This document shows positions 25,710 to 36,199 of a stretch of DNA of 64,000 bases, one piece after another. Below the pieces are notes generated by a model, which worked only from the letters and a program-made list of their open reading frames with translations, did not search any database and was not told the origin of the DNA. Numbering within the stretch: position 1 is the first letter of the stretch; every line of letters starts with the position of its first letter. The stretch comes from Chrysomallon squamiferum (taxonomy: Eukaryota > Mollusca > Gastropoda > Neomphalida > Peltospiridae): contig CM022677.1 in NCBI GenBank assembly GCA_012295275.1, forward strand, positions 5,566,075-5,630,074. Direction: 5' to 3'. The translations under genes were made by a program, and so were the position numbers.

Positions 25710-25909
25710 NNNNNNNNNNNNNNNNNNNNNNNNNNNNNNNNNNNNNNNNNNNNNNNNNNNNNNNNNNNNNNNNNNNNNNNNNNNNNNNNNNNNNNNNNNN
25801 NNNNNNNNNNNNNNNNNNNNNNNNNNNNNNNNNNNNNNNNNNNNNNNNNNNNNNNNNNNNNNNNNNNNNNNNNNNNNNNNNNNNNNNNNNNNNNNNNNNN
25901 NNNNNNNNN
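25710..25909. other. Assembly gap of 200 N
   Basis: Exactly 200 N lie between the truncated 43-bp array of copy A and the abrupt start of copy B. The round size suggests a scaffolding placeholder. Confidence 0.99.
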
Positions 25910-27240
25910 CATTCTAGTGTTACTGTTTGGGGTAGCAACCAAGCAAGTCTGTTGTGTGTGTTTTCTTTTATTCTTATTTATTCTTTTTCTCCTCAGTTTT
26001 CTTTTATTTCATTCATATTGGTCTCTACTGTTTTAAAGGATTTCTGTCCCAGGTAGTATGTGATTGAGCATGTCCTCTTTGAATATTTAATATTTTGTGT
26101 ATTTTGTAATAGTTGTAGTCACAATTATTGTCATGCTGTCATTATTGTAAGTTTTGTTTTCAATATGAATCATGGAACTGAATTATGGAAACAATGCACT
26201 ACTGAAATTTGAATAAAAATGTTACGGTACTTTTGAACTGAATAGTTTGTTGTGTTAACATACAGACAGACAATGTTGAGGTAGACATATTTACACCAGA
26301 AACATTAAAACTTAGGTATTGCTGTATATGATTTTAACATTTTATTTTATTTTGTTTTATTTGTAATACAACAACATAACCACTGAACTGAACTGAACTG
26401 TTAGTGCTGACAAGTGCCCTGTGGTACAGGACTAGTTCACTGTTATCTTTTGACTGCATACATTATCATCTGGGTAAAAGGGCAGTTAATGAGTACCAGG
26501 ACATAGATCCTAATTAGTATACATCAACAAGTCCTGTGACATACAATTCATTTTAGGACCATTTATAAAAGTTTATCTAGATCCCAGGCCATAACTGTAT
26601 GACTTGGCAAGTGTGACACCCAAATCTGTGATTCATTTCTTCTGGTTTGAAAAGGCAGGATGCACTAAATCAAAATTAACAGCATAAAATATGTGTTCTC
26701 TTGTATGATGCCTATTTATTTTAAAAAATAAATAAATAAATTGATTCTTATTTAAGTATAATATTACAACAAAACTCACACAGATGTCTTTGAATGATTA
26801 TACAGTATGTCATGAATAAAATTACATTTCATATTCTGTACTTCTGTCAGTTTCTTGTGCTTCTTTTTCTCTTGCTTCCACCTCAACGTATTCCTTAAAA
26901 GGGTGTTGACTTCCATTTTTGCACATTAAAATATATTAAATTAAAATTCACATGGTAATATTTGTTTTAATGAGTTTTTAAAAATTATTTTTATTTATTT
27001 ATTTATTTATTTATTTATTTTTGGTTTGTTTGTGTTGTTTAGGGGAGGGTTGTTGAATATTTTGTTGTTTTTCTTTTAATTTAATTTAATTTAATTTAAC
27101 TGAATTTAATTGAATTTTAAATTTGTATTTGTCTGTGTTTGTCATAAATTTAAATTTAATATAGATTAAAGTAATTAACTGGTGTCATGTACCTTGTTTT
27201 TTACCTGCTTGAGAAATGTCCATTTTGTTTTTCTTTTTAG

Positions 27241-27260
27241 CTTGCTATTAGATATCCTGG
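27241..27260 (+). CDS. Candidate 20-bp micro-exon, copy B
   Basis: Counterpart of 5123-5142 with one substitution. The acceptor and the GTGAGT donor are both kept. Confidence 0.25.
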
Positions 27261-27523
27261 GTGAGTTCCCTCCTGTTTTGAATTATTTTATTATTAATAT
27301 TATTTTTCTTATGTCATGTTTCTTCATAAATAATTGCTTTTCAAAATTATTGAAATTTTAAATAACAACTAAATAATGTAGAGATTGAACAATTCTTAAC
27401 ATAATTTTTGTTCAATCAATTAGTCTAGATATCTTTTTCATATCATCAGCAATAACTGTTTATCTATATAACTAGTGGCAAATTAAAACATGTAAAACAA
27501 AATTCTGTTTTTTTTCCCTACAG

Positions 27524-27640
27524 AAATTTGCTGAACATCTCATGGTTCTTCCTGACTGTAAAATAACATTTGACTGCCTCAGACCTGACTTTGACCATCT
27601 CATGTGTGTCAGGTGGACAGTCACTGGACAGCAGGCCTCA
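27524..27640 (+). CDS. Open 39-codon exon, copy B
   Basis: The acceptor is TTTTCCCTACAG and the donor GTAAGT. It is phase 0 in and out, fully open from KFAEHLMVLPDCK through DFDHLMCVRWTVTGQQAS. This is the intact counterpart of the frameshifted 5408-5520 exon. The four cysteines and the regular alternation suggest a folded domain, but I recognise none. Confidence 0.6.
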
Positions 27641-27822
27641 GTAAGTAAGTCATTTTAATGTGCAAATTAGTTGATTTGAGTAAATAGAAACTTTCATGAC
27701 CGACTTTTCAAATTAAGTATTTAACATATGTTAATTTACTGATGAAGCACATTGTTAGTTAATATAACTAAGATGTAAAACTGTGAACACAGACAAAACC
27801 TCAGGATCAGCTAAAAATGCCT

Positions 27823-27845
27823 CAGCTTCAGGTAAATTATTAAAA
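27823..27845 (+). pseudogene. Orphan 3' end of a deleted exon plus its donor
   Basis: CAGCTTCAGGTAAATTATTA here equals the last nine bases and donor of exon 5933-6049 in copy A. The rest of that exon and its flanking introns are missing in copy B, and the fragment now sits inside an intron segment equivalent to about 6535 in A. Confidence 0.75.
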
Positions 27846-28324
27846 AAAAGGACAAAAACTCGTCCAATCAAAAAATGCACCGGCAGACAAAAGCCGCTCA
27901 TACATAAACAAAAGGTAGTAGAAATTCTCTGCAGCTTTAATAACTGATTTGAAAGTAATCTACTTAATCAGCATACAGGTGACATAGCATACATTAGAAG
28001 TTGTGAATTTAGTCATGAAGTCATGTGATCCAGTGACATCTTGAGTTTTTGTCAGCTTTTGATATTACATTTTGTAAATCATATTTACTTTTAAAATGGT
28101 GAAATTCACAAAATGTACTGAGGTACAATATGTCATTTTGTGAAATGTTACTGTGTATTCTAAGATATAAATTATCTTCATGTTGCCTTTACCTTATTAT
28201 GGTTATGATCAAACACATTAAACTGATAATTATACCAACATTTCTACTGTGTGTAAATCTGTTTGGTAATTTAAAACATTTTTTTGTTTAATCCTGAGAG
28301 TTTTATCAACATCTTCACTTTCAG

Positions 28325-28474
28325 AAACGCAGTCCTACTTTGTCCTGTGAAACTAAACACAAACAGAAAACTCTCAACATGGTGACTATCAGCAAGTTTC
28401 CTCCTCACCTCAAAGTATCAAACATGTCCAGTCCATGACCCTGACTGATTTTGAAGATGCAGAAGTAGAATAAG
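28325..28474 (+). pseudogene. Exon with frame breaks, copy B
   Basis: Counterpart of 7030-7179, the same 150 bases long, with acceptor TTCACTTTCAG and donor GTAAGC. The same phase-0 stop after VSNMSSP and the same alternative acidic frame occur. One substitution creates an additional TAA in the third frame. Confidence 0.45.
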
Positions 28475-28793
28475 GTAAGCTTGAACTTCTGAATAAAATT
28501 TTATTTTTATATTCAAGTATCAGATCGTTTGTATTTTATAATACAGTTATATATTGGGCAAACTTACATTTATATCACAAAGGGAACATAAAAGCTAAAA
28601 TTTAAATAGTTTACTTGTGGTGTTTGCAAATAACTGAAATAAGAACGTTAATAGCAGATATATAGACTGTACACACTTATATCAGAAATAAAATCTTAAA
28701 TAGTCGACTTGGATATTTGAAAATAATTGAAATAAGAAAATGTGTTAACAGTATATACGGGCTATATACAGTATCATGATATTTTATTCTCAG

Positions 28794-28867
28794 ATCCATT
28801 TGTTTGTCTTCATCCTTTTGAATCAAGTTTCTTCCTTCTCACTGAGATTATGATTCATTACACTCAA
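28794..28867 (+). CDS. Intact short exon, copy B
   Basis: Counterpart of 7500-7573. The reading begins PFVCLHPFESSFFLLTEIMI and stays open to a GTAAGA donor. Differences from copy A are conservative, and both splice sites are kept. Confidence 0.55.
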
Positions 28868-29081
28868 GTAAGAGATAAACAAGTTACATTACTTACACCT
28901 ATTGCTTAATATTAATATTCACTATTAAAATATGGAAACATTTATGATATTTTCATGTAATAATATGAAATGGTAAGATGATAAAATAACAAATTCTGAA
29001 AGTGTAACGTAATAGCAATTATCTGAGATAAATAATGCTTGTTTTTTTCTATTCTGCAAATAAATGTCTATCTGAATTTAA

Positions 29082-29204
29082 CACACAAACTGGAACTTTG
29101 AAATGGTTAAAACTTTTGAAGGGGTAAAAATCTCCCAGTATCTGGGTCTGTGTTATTTAGAAAAGCTGAGGAATTTGCTAGAATGTTTAAGATGTAAAGT
29201 TTAA
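29082..29204 (+). pseudogene. Open 40-codon terminal reading with lost acceptor, copy B
   Basis: Reads HTNWNFEMVKTFEGVKISQY and continues LGLCYLEKLRNLLECLRCKV to TAA, without a break. The acceptor of copy A (TTTAG) is TTTAA here, so normal splicing to this exon should fail. Leucine spacing in the second half is helix-like. Confidence 0.5.
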
Positions 29205-29945
29205 AGCTGTGTCTGTGTGACTGGATACATTTAAGTGTCACACTGGATGAAAAATAACACAATTTTAATAAACAAAATTGTGTTAGAAGAAAATATACAT
29301 AAAAAGTTAATTTTTTCAGATAAATGTTTCAGGGTTTTTGTAAAAGGAAATGCATATACACAGATTACATAATAATGATACATAACATAACCCCAACAGA
29401 CATAATAAATGGAAATATGGTTTTTAAACTTCATTTGTTTATTTTTTTTTATCATCTATGTTTTTTTGTACTATCCTAACATTTTTTTAGAAAGATGATG
29501 TATGAAAACTGTTTGTGCTAGAGTTTCCAAATGTGTCGAGTATACAGAATTAATTGACTGTAACTTGCAGGTTTTCTAGCAGAATGTCAAAAACAAAACA
29601 CTAATGAGAAGTGAGTATAAACATTATATAACAGTAAATTCAGGTGAGGCATTCATTTCAACAGATAGCTGTATTACTTTTTAATTTTTATTTCTTTATT
29701 TGTTATAAAATAATATTTTTTTATTTATTATATTTTTTGAAATATTACTTTTTTTTTAAGGTTCCATTTATTTGTTCTTTATTTTTAATTGCTAATTAGT
29801 TTATTTTTATATTATTTTATTATTATTGTTGTTATTATTTTATTATTATTATTATTAGAAGTAGTAGTAGTAGTTGTTGTTCTTGTCGTGTTTCAAAATT
29901 CTTTCTGAATCAGTAATATAAATAATTTGTGTTTGTCAGAATCAG

Positions 29946-30000
29946 ATCAGCCAGGAGACAGTCTACTACTCTCAGTTGAGGGTTGTCACTGATAAAAAAT
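29946..30000 (+). pseudogene. Candidate exon found only in copy B
   Basis: After GTCAGAATCAG the reading is ISQETVYYSQLRVVTDKK. No clear GT donor follows; a poly-T tract begins directly afterwards. It would join well with the next exon (YEQALADQKK) as a coiled-coil-like region. Copy A lacks the whole block. Confidence 0.4.
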
Positions 30001-30061
30001 GTTTTTTTTTTTTTTGATTTTTTTTTTTGGGACCAATTAATTTTATTTATTTACTTTGCAG

Positions 30062-30196
30062 TATGAACAAGCCCTTGCTGACCAGAAAAAGGTTGACCAC
30101 TTGACCCAGTCTGCAGTGTGCAATTGATGGAAGAACAATCAGTTTGCCAGTTCTAGATTTTGAGGGAAATTTGAGATAAAAAGATATAATGGACAG
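30062..30196 (+). pseudogene. Candidate coiled-coil exon with frameshift, copy B only
   Basis: The acceptor is TTACTTTGCAG and the donor GTAATT. It reads YEQALADQKKVDHLTQ and then, after a one-base shift, CAIDGRTISLPVLDFEGNLR before a stop. The heptad-like first half and the hydrophobic second half look like one ancestral exon. Confidence 0.4.
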
Positions 30197-30429
30197 GTAA
30201 TTCAGTTTACTACCAGATTTTATAAATTTTAAAATAATAAATTACGTAATGCCACATGAGAATGTTTTAATATTAATATTATTATTATATATAATTTTAT
30301 TGTTTCTATGTAAATACTGATAGGTGTAGATGACACTGAATATGCATCTTGAATTAATTTTATTTCAGTTTAAATTTTGGACATTTAAAATGATAAAAAA
30401 TATTTTTTACTACCAGATTTTTTGAAAAA

Positions 30430-30900
30430 TTAGTTAACAGACTTGATTTAAAAATAAACTGTATATTTTTGTAATACTGTTACTATCAGATGTTTTACAT
30501 CACAGAATGTTTTATTATAAACTGTGTGTACATTACATTTGTAATAATGTGTTATTATTTTTTAAATGCTAATTTTATCAGATGTTTTACATCACACATT
30601 AGTTAACAGACTTGATTGGTAAGTAAACTGTGTGTACATTACATTTGTAATAGGTGTAGATGAGACATCACAAATCCAGTGCTAGTGAACAGACTCAGTG
30701 ATTTTAATTTGTGTGTACATTACATTTTAAAACTGTTACTATCAGATGTTCACACATGAAAATATGAACAGACTGATTTAAAATGATAAACATACATTTG
30801 TGATACTGTTACTATCAGATGTTTTACATCACACATCCAGTGCTAGTTAACAGACTCAGTGATTGGTAAGTAAACTCTGTGTACATTACATTTGTAATGC
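30430..30900 (+). repeat. Six damaged units of the 88-bp splice-donor repeat, copy B
   Basis: Pieces of the unit (CAGATGTTTTACATCAC, GTTAACAGACT, GTGTACATTACATTTG) recur with deletions. Only two units keep GGTAAGTAA. The last unit, next to the exon at 30937, is nearly perfect. This is the same locus as the about 120-copy array of copy A. Confidence 0.9.
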
Positions 30901-30936
30901 TAACATTTGTTTTGTTTTCAATGTTTTATTTTTCAG

Positions 30937-31083
30937 ACACAAGCTGGTTGCTGTACACAGAGTACAGAAATCTAAACACAGCAAATTCTCACACAACAGA
31001 GCAGAGAAATCAGAGGAGAGTTACAGTTGACTGTCAGATGTTTCACATCACCCATCATGCTAGTTTAACAGGCTGCTTGACTG
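30937..31083 (+). CDS. Exon homologous to the 88-bp repeat unit, copy B
   Basis: Counterpart of 19963-20107, two bases longer, with acceptor TTTTATTTTTCAG and donor GTAAATAAG. The frame TSWLLYTEYRNL continues to MFHITHHASLTGCLT up to the donor without a stop. It is the better-preserved copy. Confidence 0.5.
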
Positions 31084-31294
31084 GTAAATAAGTGTGAACT
31101 TGTCTCTCAGACCTTTCAGCAACCATGAAGTTCACTAAAATAACTTTCTGATTACAAGTGAAAAATAATTTGAAAAGGTCTGCTTCAGATGATGGACATT
31201 ATTGTTATTATTGATAATGAAAGTGTGAGAGAAAAACATCTACATTTTCACTTTAATTAACACAGCTGTTTGTGTTTTCAGTTTTCAGTAACAG

Positions 31295-31429
31295 ACTGCA
31301 GAAATGAAGATTGATACTACAATCTGTTACTTCTCATCTCAACTTTCTACTGTTAAGTCTCAACACATCTCATTTCAATTACATCTAGTCTTCATTTTAC
31401 ATGTCAAATTGTATAGTCTTCATTTCCAG
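31295..31429 (+). CDS. Open 45-codon exon, copy B
   Basis: Counterpart of 20321-20455, the same length and open. It begins TAEMKIDTTICYFSSQLSTV. Acceptor AGs and the GTAAAT donor are kept. Confidence 0.5.
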
Positions 31430-31525
31430 GTAAATATTTATAATCAAGGACATTTCAATATAATTTATATAACTCTGAATATTATTTATATTTTAATTAT
31501 AACTTTTAATTTTTTTTTTCTTCAG

Positions 31526-31690
31526 GGTTCTTTATCATGAGCTTGTTTTGAGAAAGAATGAATACACTGAGAAGTGGCTTTGATTCTAAATGACTTGTCA
31601 AGTTTGCCTCCAAGTTTTTAAAGTTGTCTGATGATCCTGAACTAAGCAAACAGAAGATGAACATCTCAAAAACAAATGTGAAGAACTGAA
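31526..31690 (+). pseudogene. Last exon of the series, copy B, frame-broken
   Basis: After the acceptor TTTTTTTTTCTTCAG it reads VLYHELVLRKNEYTEKWL, then a stop. Other frames continue with ALILNDLSSLPPSF and KLSDDPELSKQKMNISKTNV. Copy A contains the same succession with an earlier stop. Confidence 0.4.
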
Positions 31691-32092
31691 TGTTTGGAGA
31701 ATATTGAAATGTTTTAAAAACTGTTACTTGTGTGAAGCACACACTACACTTACTGAGTAATTTAAAAACTGTGAATATAGACTCAAAGTCACAATGTTGT
31801 TCACGCAAGTTGTAATCAGATGTAGATCAGTATTCAGAATGTTTGGATCAGACACAGGACCAAGTAGTCAAGTATGTGATAAACAGAAAAATTAATTTTT
31901 TTTAAATTGATTGATGTTAGAATCCTTGATGACTGTGTTAAAAAAGCCACACATTTTAGATTAAAAAGTGTTTGGTTCAAGGGAGATAATTTTTTATTTC
32001 ATTTATTTATTTTTTAAATTTATTTGAAAGAATAATGTACTTAATCATCTATCAAAACATAAGATACCAAGACTTCTGGTAAAGATTTACCC

Positions 32093-32098
32093 AATAAA
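32093..32098 (+). terminator. Possible polyadenylation signal AATAAA, copy B
   Basis: Matches the AATAAA of copy A at 21136 in identical surroundings. Confidence 0.25.
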
Positions 32099-33148
32099 AG
32101 TGTGTTAATAAAATATAAAACATAAAATGGAAGGAAACGTATAATGAACAATTTGAATTATCTGTCAAGTTATTTATTAATGTTACCATTTTTGGAAAAC
32201 AGATGTCTTGATATTTTTTTTATTCCCTGTTATCTATTTCACTAATATATTTTATTGGATAAATCAGAAATCTTACAATTTTTAATTTGTCTAAAATTAT
32301 CTTTTTGATATGAAAAAGTAGTTTTGATATTGTTAATCTTTTGTTTCATGTTGAAATAAATATTTCAATTATTTTGTTTTATGTTTTAATTATACATTTT
32401 TAACTAGCATTATTAAACTTAAGAAACAGCTTCCTAAGAGTGAGGAATATTGTTATTTATATAGTTTTGTACATGAACCCAGATGTAGTATAAATGTATG
32501 TATTTCTGTTTGTGTTTGTGTGTGTGTGTGTGCATGTGTGCTTAAAATATAAATATAATATATGAGATATGAGATATTTCACGAAGTAGTGAATGCAGAT
32601 CATTTTTTTTCTCCTATCACTGTCTGTTTAACTCATTTTTTCTTAATGTTATATACACTGATTCAGCTGTTTGTACTAGAAATGTGGACACAGTCACAAC
32701 GTGATGTGTAGATTGGGAAAAAAAGTGCTGACTACAGCACTGCAAGAAGACAGCAATTATTGTATTCGCTTCTCTGCAAACACTGAGAATGTATTCCAAC
32801 TCTCAGCCAAATAAACATTGTCTGAGAGTTGGAAGCTTTTTTCAGTGTGTGCAGCACTGTTAAATAATTGATAGTCTGTTCCCTATTCAACACAGGAATG
32901 CTAATGATCACTATGTGACAGGTGTTTTTTTGTGTCTATATATGTATGTGTGTTTTAAGAAGTAAGATGTAAATTATGACTGAGATAGGAATATATATAT
33001 TTTTATTTTTGTCTGTATGTGTATGTGTGTTTTAAACAATAAGATTTAAACTATGACTGAGATAGAAACCTGCTACATGCCTGATTTCATAGCCCTGTGA
33101 ATGTTTTCATGCTTTATCTTGGTGTGTGGTTCCTAATAATATAAACAG

Positions 33149-33666
33149 GCGCCCGGCCACTGCGACTAACATCTTCATGGATGTCAACTTCTCCAAGGCT
33201 CCAGCTCAGTTCTGCCAGGTTTATGTGCTTCGTGTTCCTTTCCGTGACGTTGGAATGACGTGTGTTTACGCGCTGCTGCAGAACAAGTCCAGTTCTGTGT
33301 ACGATGAACTGTTTCAAGCGGTTGTGGACAAGAGTGAGGAGTACGGACATGAGGCCACTCTCATTGTCGGCCACCAAACGAACAACAGTGCTGAATGGTG
33401 GAACAATAAGTTTTTCAGCTTGGTCGACCATCATCATCTTCTGTCTGGAAAGTTATCCAGTGGTTCCAGCGTGAAGAATCCACTGTACGCACCGTTCTTC
33501 AAGAGGATGCAGTTGTTAACCCCCGAAGAAGCGCAAGAACAAGGGTCATATTAGCCTTCAGAGGAGAAGCAAATCCTTGTGCCAGGATCGTGTGAATAGT
33601 TCCAAGTCCATTCCTGAGTTTTTGGTTGGAGTCAGACACGACATTTGTATTACCAAGTGCTTATGA
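33149..33666 (+). pseudogene. MULE-type transposase relic, copy B
   Basis: Counterpart of 21606-22114. It is open from NIFMDVNFSKAPAQFCQ through VYALLQNKSSSVYDELFQAV and TNNSAEWWNNKFFSLVDHHH to KRMQLLTPEEAQEQGSY, about 30 codons longer than in copy A. The central catalytic part is absent here too, so the internal deletion predates the duplication. After the TAA the tail reads QDRVNSSKSIPEFLVGVRHD in another frame. No terminal inverted repeats or target-site duplication were found by eye. Confidence 0.75.
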
Positions 33667-33812
33667 CCTAAATGATACAAAGAAATTCATATATGAGAAT
33701 AAATTTGTTGTGAATGAAACTGTTTCTTTCTTTCCATTTCCTGTTTTCCTAGCCTAAAATTGTTTCTTTCTTTTCTGTTTCTTTTGTTACTGTTTCTTCC
33801 TTTCCGTTTACC

Positions 33813-33892
33813 GTTTAATTTAGACAAATATAGCGTTGTGTAACATTTGAACCGTTTAATTTAGACAAATATAGCGTTGGAACATTTGAACG
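33813..33892. repeat. 41-bp tandem repeat, 2 copies, copy B
   Basis: Two units of the repeat that has four units at 22255-22417 in copy A. Confidence 0.9.
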
Positions 33893-34972
33893 GCTTCTTA
33901 GGGTTAGATTATTTTTCATTTTAGGGTTCGGGTTTAGAGCGCTGAATAGAGTGGTAAACATCTCAAAATACTCAGTGTAATGGATTAGAGACAAAGCGAG
34001 CGTGGTTAGAAAAACATTGAATCACTGTCTTTAGCTGCTGAGCTGGCAGAATCTGCTGAGAAAAAAAAATCTCACTGATTTGACTAATCTAATAATTTCA
34101 GGAGGTACAACTTGAAACTCAGGTCCTAAGATGTAAAATAACAAAATGATAGAGAAATGCAACTGGTAATTCAGGCAACAAACCCATAAGGATTAGGATT
34201 TGGGGCATTTTAAAGGTATGGGTTGTTAATTGAATAAGAAGAAATGAATACGACACGACAACTTTTTGTTAACAATACTTCTGTATTCATATTTCTCTCA
34301 ATCTGCCTTACATGCCATCATCTCATGTCCACACCAAAAATAAAAATGCATTTAAAACGCGAAAATAAATTACATTAGTTTTGTCTTTACTAGTAATCCT
34401 ACCTGAATACTATGCAGCTTCGTCGAGGGAAACGTTTTGACTGTGACAAACATATCTAAAAACTGTGAAAACAACCCAACTTTGTTGTGATTGAGTTTGC
34501 TTGGAAATGGTTTTGGAAATTTGGATTTGTGGGCTATGTAAGATTTTGAAAATACAGTGTTTGTGGTGATGGCAGTAGTAATAGCAATAATAATAATAAT
34601 AAAGTAGTTGCAGCAATATCATCCGTAACGGTAGTAGTAGTAGTAGTAGTAGCATAAGCGGTATTAGTGATAGTTATATTGGTAGTGGCACTACTAGTAG
34701 CAGTAGTTGTTGTAGTAGTAGTAATGGACTGAACTTCCTTTATCTTGAAATGGTTTTTTTAAATCAAAAACTCTTTTCGATCAACCGAGACATGATTATT
34801 TATAGTTTGTGGGCGGTTTTCCATGAATACACCATTTAATTTGATAATATTATTATTGAACCATCTCGATGTATCGCTACGTTGAAAAAATAAAATAAAA
34901 AGTAAAAATAAAAATAAAAATAATAAATAAATAAAACCCATACAATTCAAATTCCGAGATAATACCGGCCCC

Positions 34973-35842
34973 ACGATAAGATATGCTCACTGAACAGTAA
35001 CAGAAGTATGAGTTTAAAATGAGATATGCTCACTGAACAGTAACAGAAGTATGAGTTTAAAATGAGATATGCTCACTGAACAGTAATAGAAGTACGAGTT
35101 TAAAATGAGATATGCTCACTGAACAGTAACAGAAGTATGAGTTTAACATAAGATATGCTCACTGAACAGTAACAGAAGTATGAGTTTAAAATGAGATATG
35201 CTCACTGAACAGTAACACAGAAGTATGAGTTTAAAATGAGATATGCTCACTGAACAGTAACAGAAGTATGAGTTTAAAATGAGATATGCTCACTGAACAG
35301 TAACAGAAGTATGAGTTTAACATAAGATATGCTCACTGAACAGTAACAGAAGTATGAGTTTAAAATGAGATATGCTCACTGAACAGTAACAGAAGTATGA
35401 GTTTAAAATGAGATATGCTCATTGAACAGTAATAGAAGTATGAGTTTAACATAAGATATGCTCACTGAACAGTAACAGAAGTATGAGTTTAAAATGAGAT
35501 ATGCTCACTGAACAGTAACAGAAGTATGAGTTTAAAATGAGATATGCTCACTGAACAGTAACAGAAGTATGAGTTTAAAATGAGATATGCTCACTGAACA
35601 GTAACAGAAGTATGAGTTTAAAATGAGATATGCTCACTGAACAGTAACAGAAGTATGAGTTTAACATAAGATATGCTCACTGAACAGTAACAGAAGTATG
35701 AGTTTAAAATGAGATATGCTCACTGAACAGTAACAGAAGTATGAGTTTAAAATGAGATATGCTCACTGAACAGTAACAGAAGTATGAGTTTAACATAAGA
35801 TATGCTCACTGAACAGTAACAGAAGTATGAGTTTAACATGTT
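34973..35842. repeat. 43-bp minisatellite, copy B, about 20 copies
   Basis: The same unit as 23514-25709 but with far more uniform copies and a clean end into unique sequence. Units with AACATAAG in place of AAAATGAG recur regularly, suggesting a higher-order pattern. Confidence 0.95.
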
Positions 35843-35866
35843 TAACACCAAGTTTTAAAATTACAG

Positions 35867-36147
35867 CCACACGTCTTGTCATCAGTTCTGTCCTGTGAAA
35901 ATACGACCCAGTGTCAGGCTGCTGGCTTGGCGAGGTTTTGGTTTTATGCTCACTGTAAGAAACCTTGTGAACACTGGCCCGTTGGCTTCAGCTTCAACTA
36001 CTACGACATTCCTCAAGACTTGTGAACACTGGCCCGCTGGCTTCAGCTTCAACTACTACGACATTCCTCAAGACTTGTGAACACTGGCCCGCTGGCTTCA
36101 GCTTCAACTACTACGACATTCCTCAAGACTGTAAATGTCGACAGTAA
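35867..36147 (+). pseudogene. Cys-rich terminal exon disrupted by a 55-bp triplication
   Basis: After AAAATTACAG, phase 0 reads PHVLSSVLSCENTTQCQAAG and on through RFWFYAHCKKPCEHWPVG to FSFNYYDIPQD, where TTG TGA ends it. The 55-bp block encoding the last part is present three times. After the third copy the same reading would end DCKCRQ and TAA. A single copy would give one continuous frame with six cysteines. I do not recognise the domain; the cysteine content suggests an extracellular protein. AATAAA follows 41 bases after the stop. Whether it belongs to the exon series upstream is unknown. Confidence 0.6.
35964..36128. repeat. 55-bp tandem triplication inside an exon
   Basis: Three nearly identical units of CTTGTGAACACTGGCCCGCT plus GGCTTCAGCTTCAACTACTA and CGACATTCCTCAAGA. 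Only the first unit has GTTGGC for GCTGGC. As 55 is not a multiple of three, each added copy shifts the frame. Confidence 0.95.
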
Positions 36148-36187
36148 TTCAGTTAAAATTTCTGTGTTTAGAAACATATTAAGATGA

Positions 36188-36193
36188 AATAAA
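36188..36193 (+). terminator. Polyadenylation signal AATAAA
   Basis: GAAATAAAATTC lies 41 bases after the TAA of the Cys-rich terminal exon, a normal distance for a 3' end. Confidence 0.4.
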
Positions 36194-36199
36194 ATTCAA

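Larger units (their letters stand above)
25910..35842 (+). repeat. Segmental duplication copy B
   Basis: The same order as copy A, starting mid-intron at the position equivalent to 3807. B has only a few damaged 88-bp units (30430-30900), a shorter 43-bp array, and two exons (29946, 30062) with no counterpart in A. Two stretches of A are missing. B ends where the 43-bp array meets new sequence at 35843. Confidence 0.95.
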
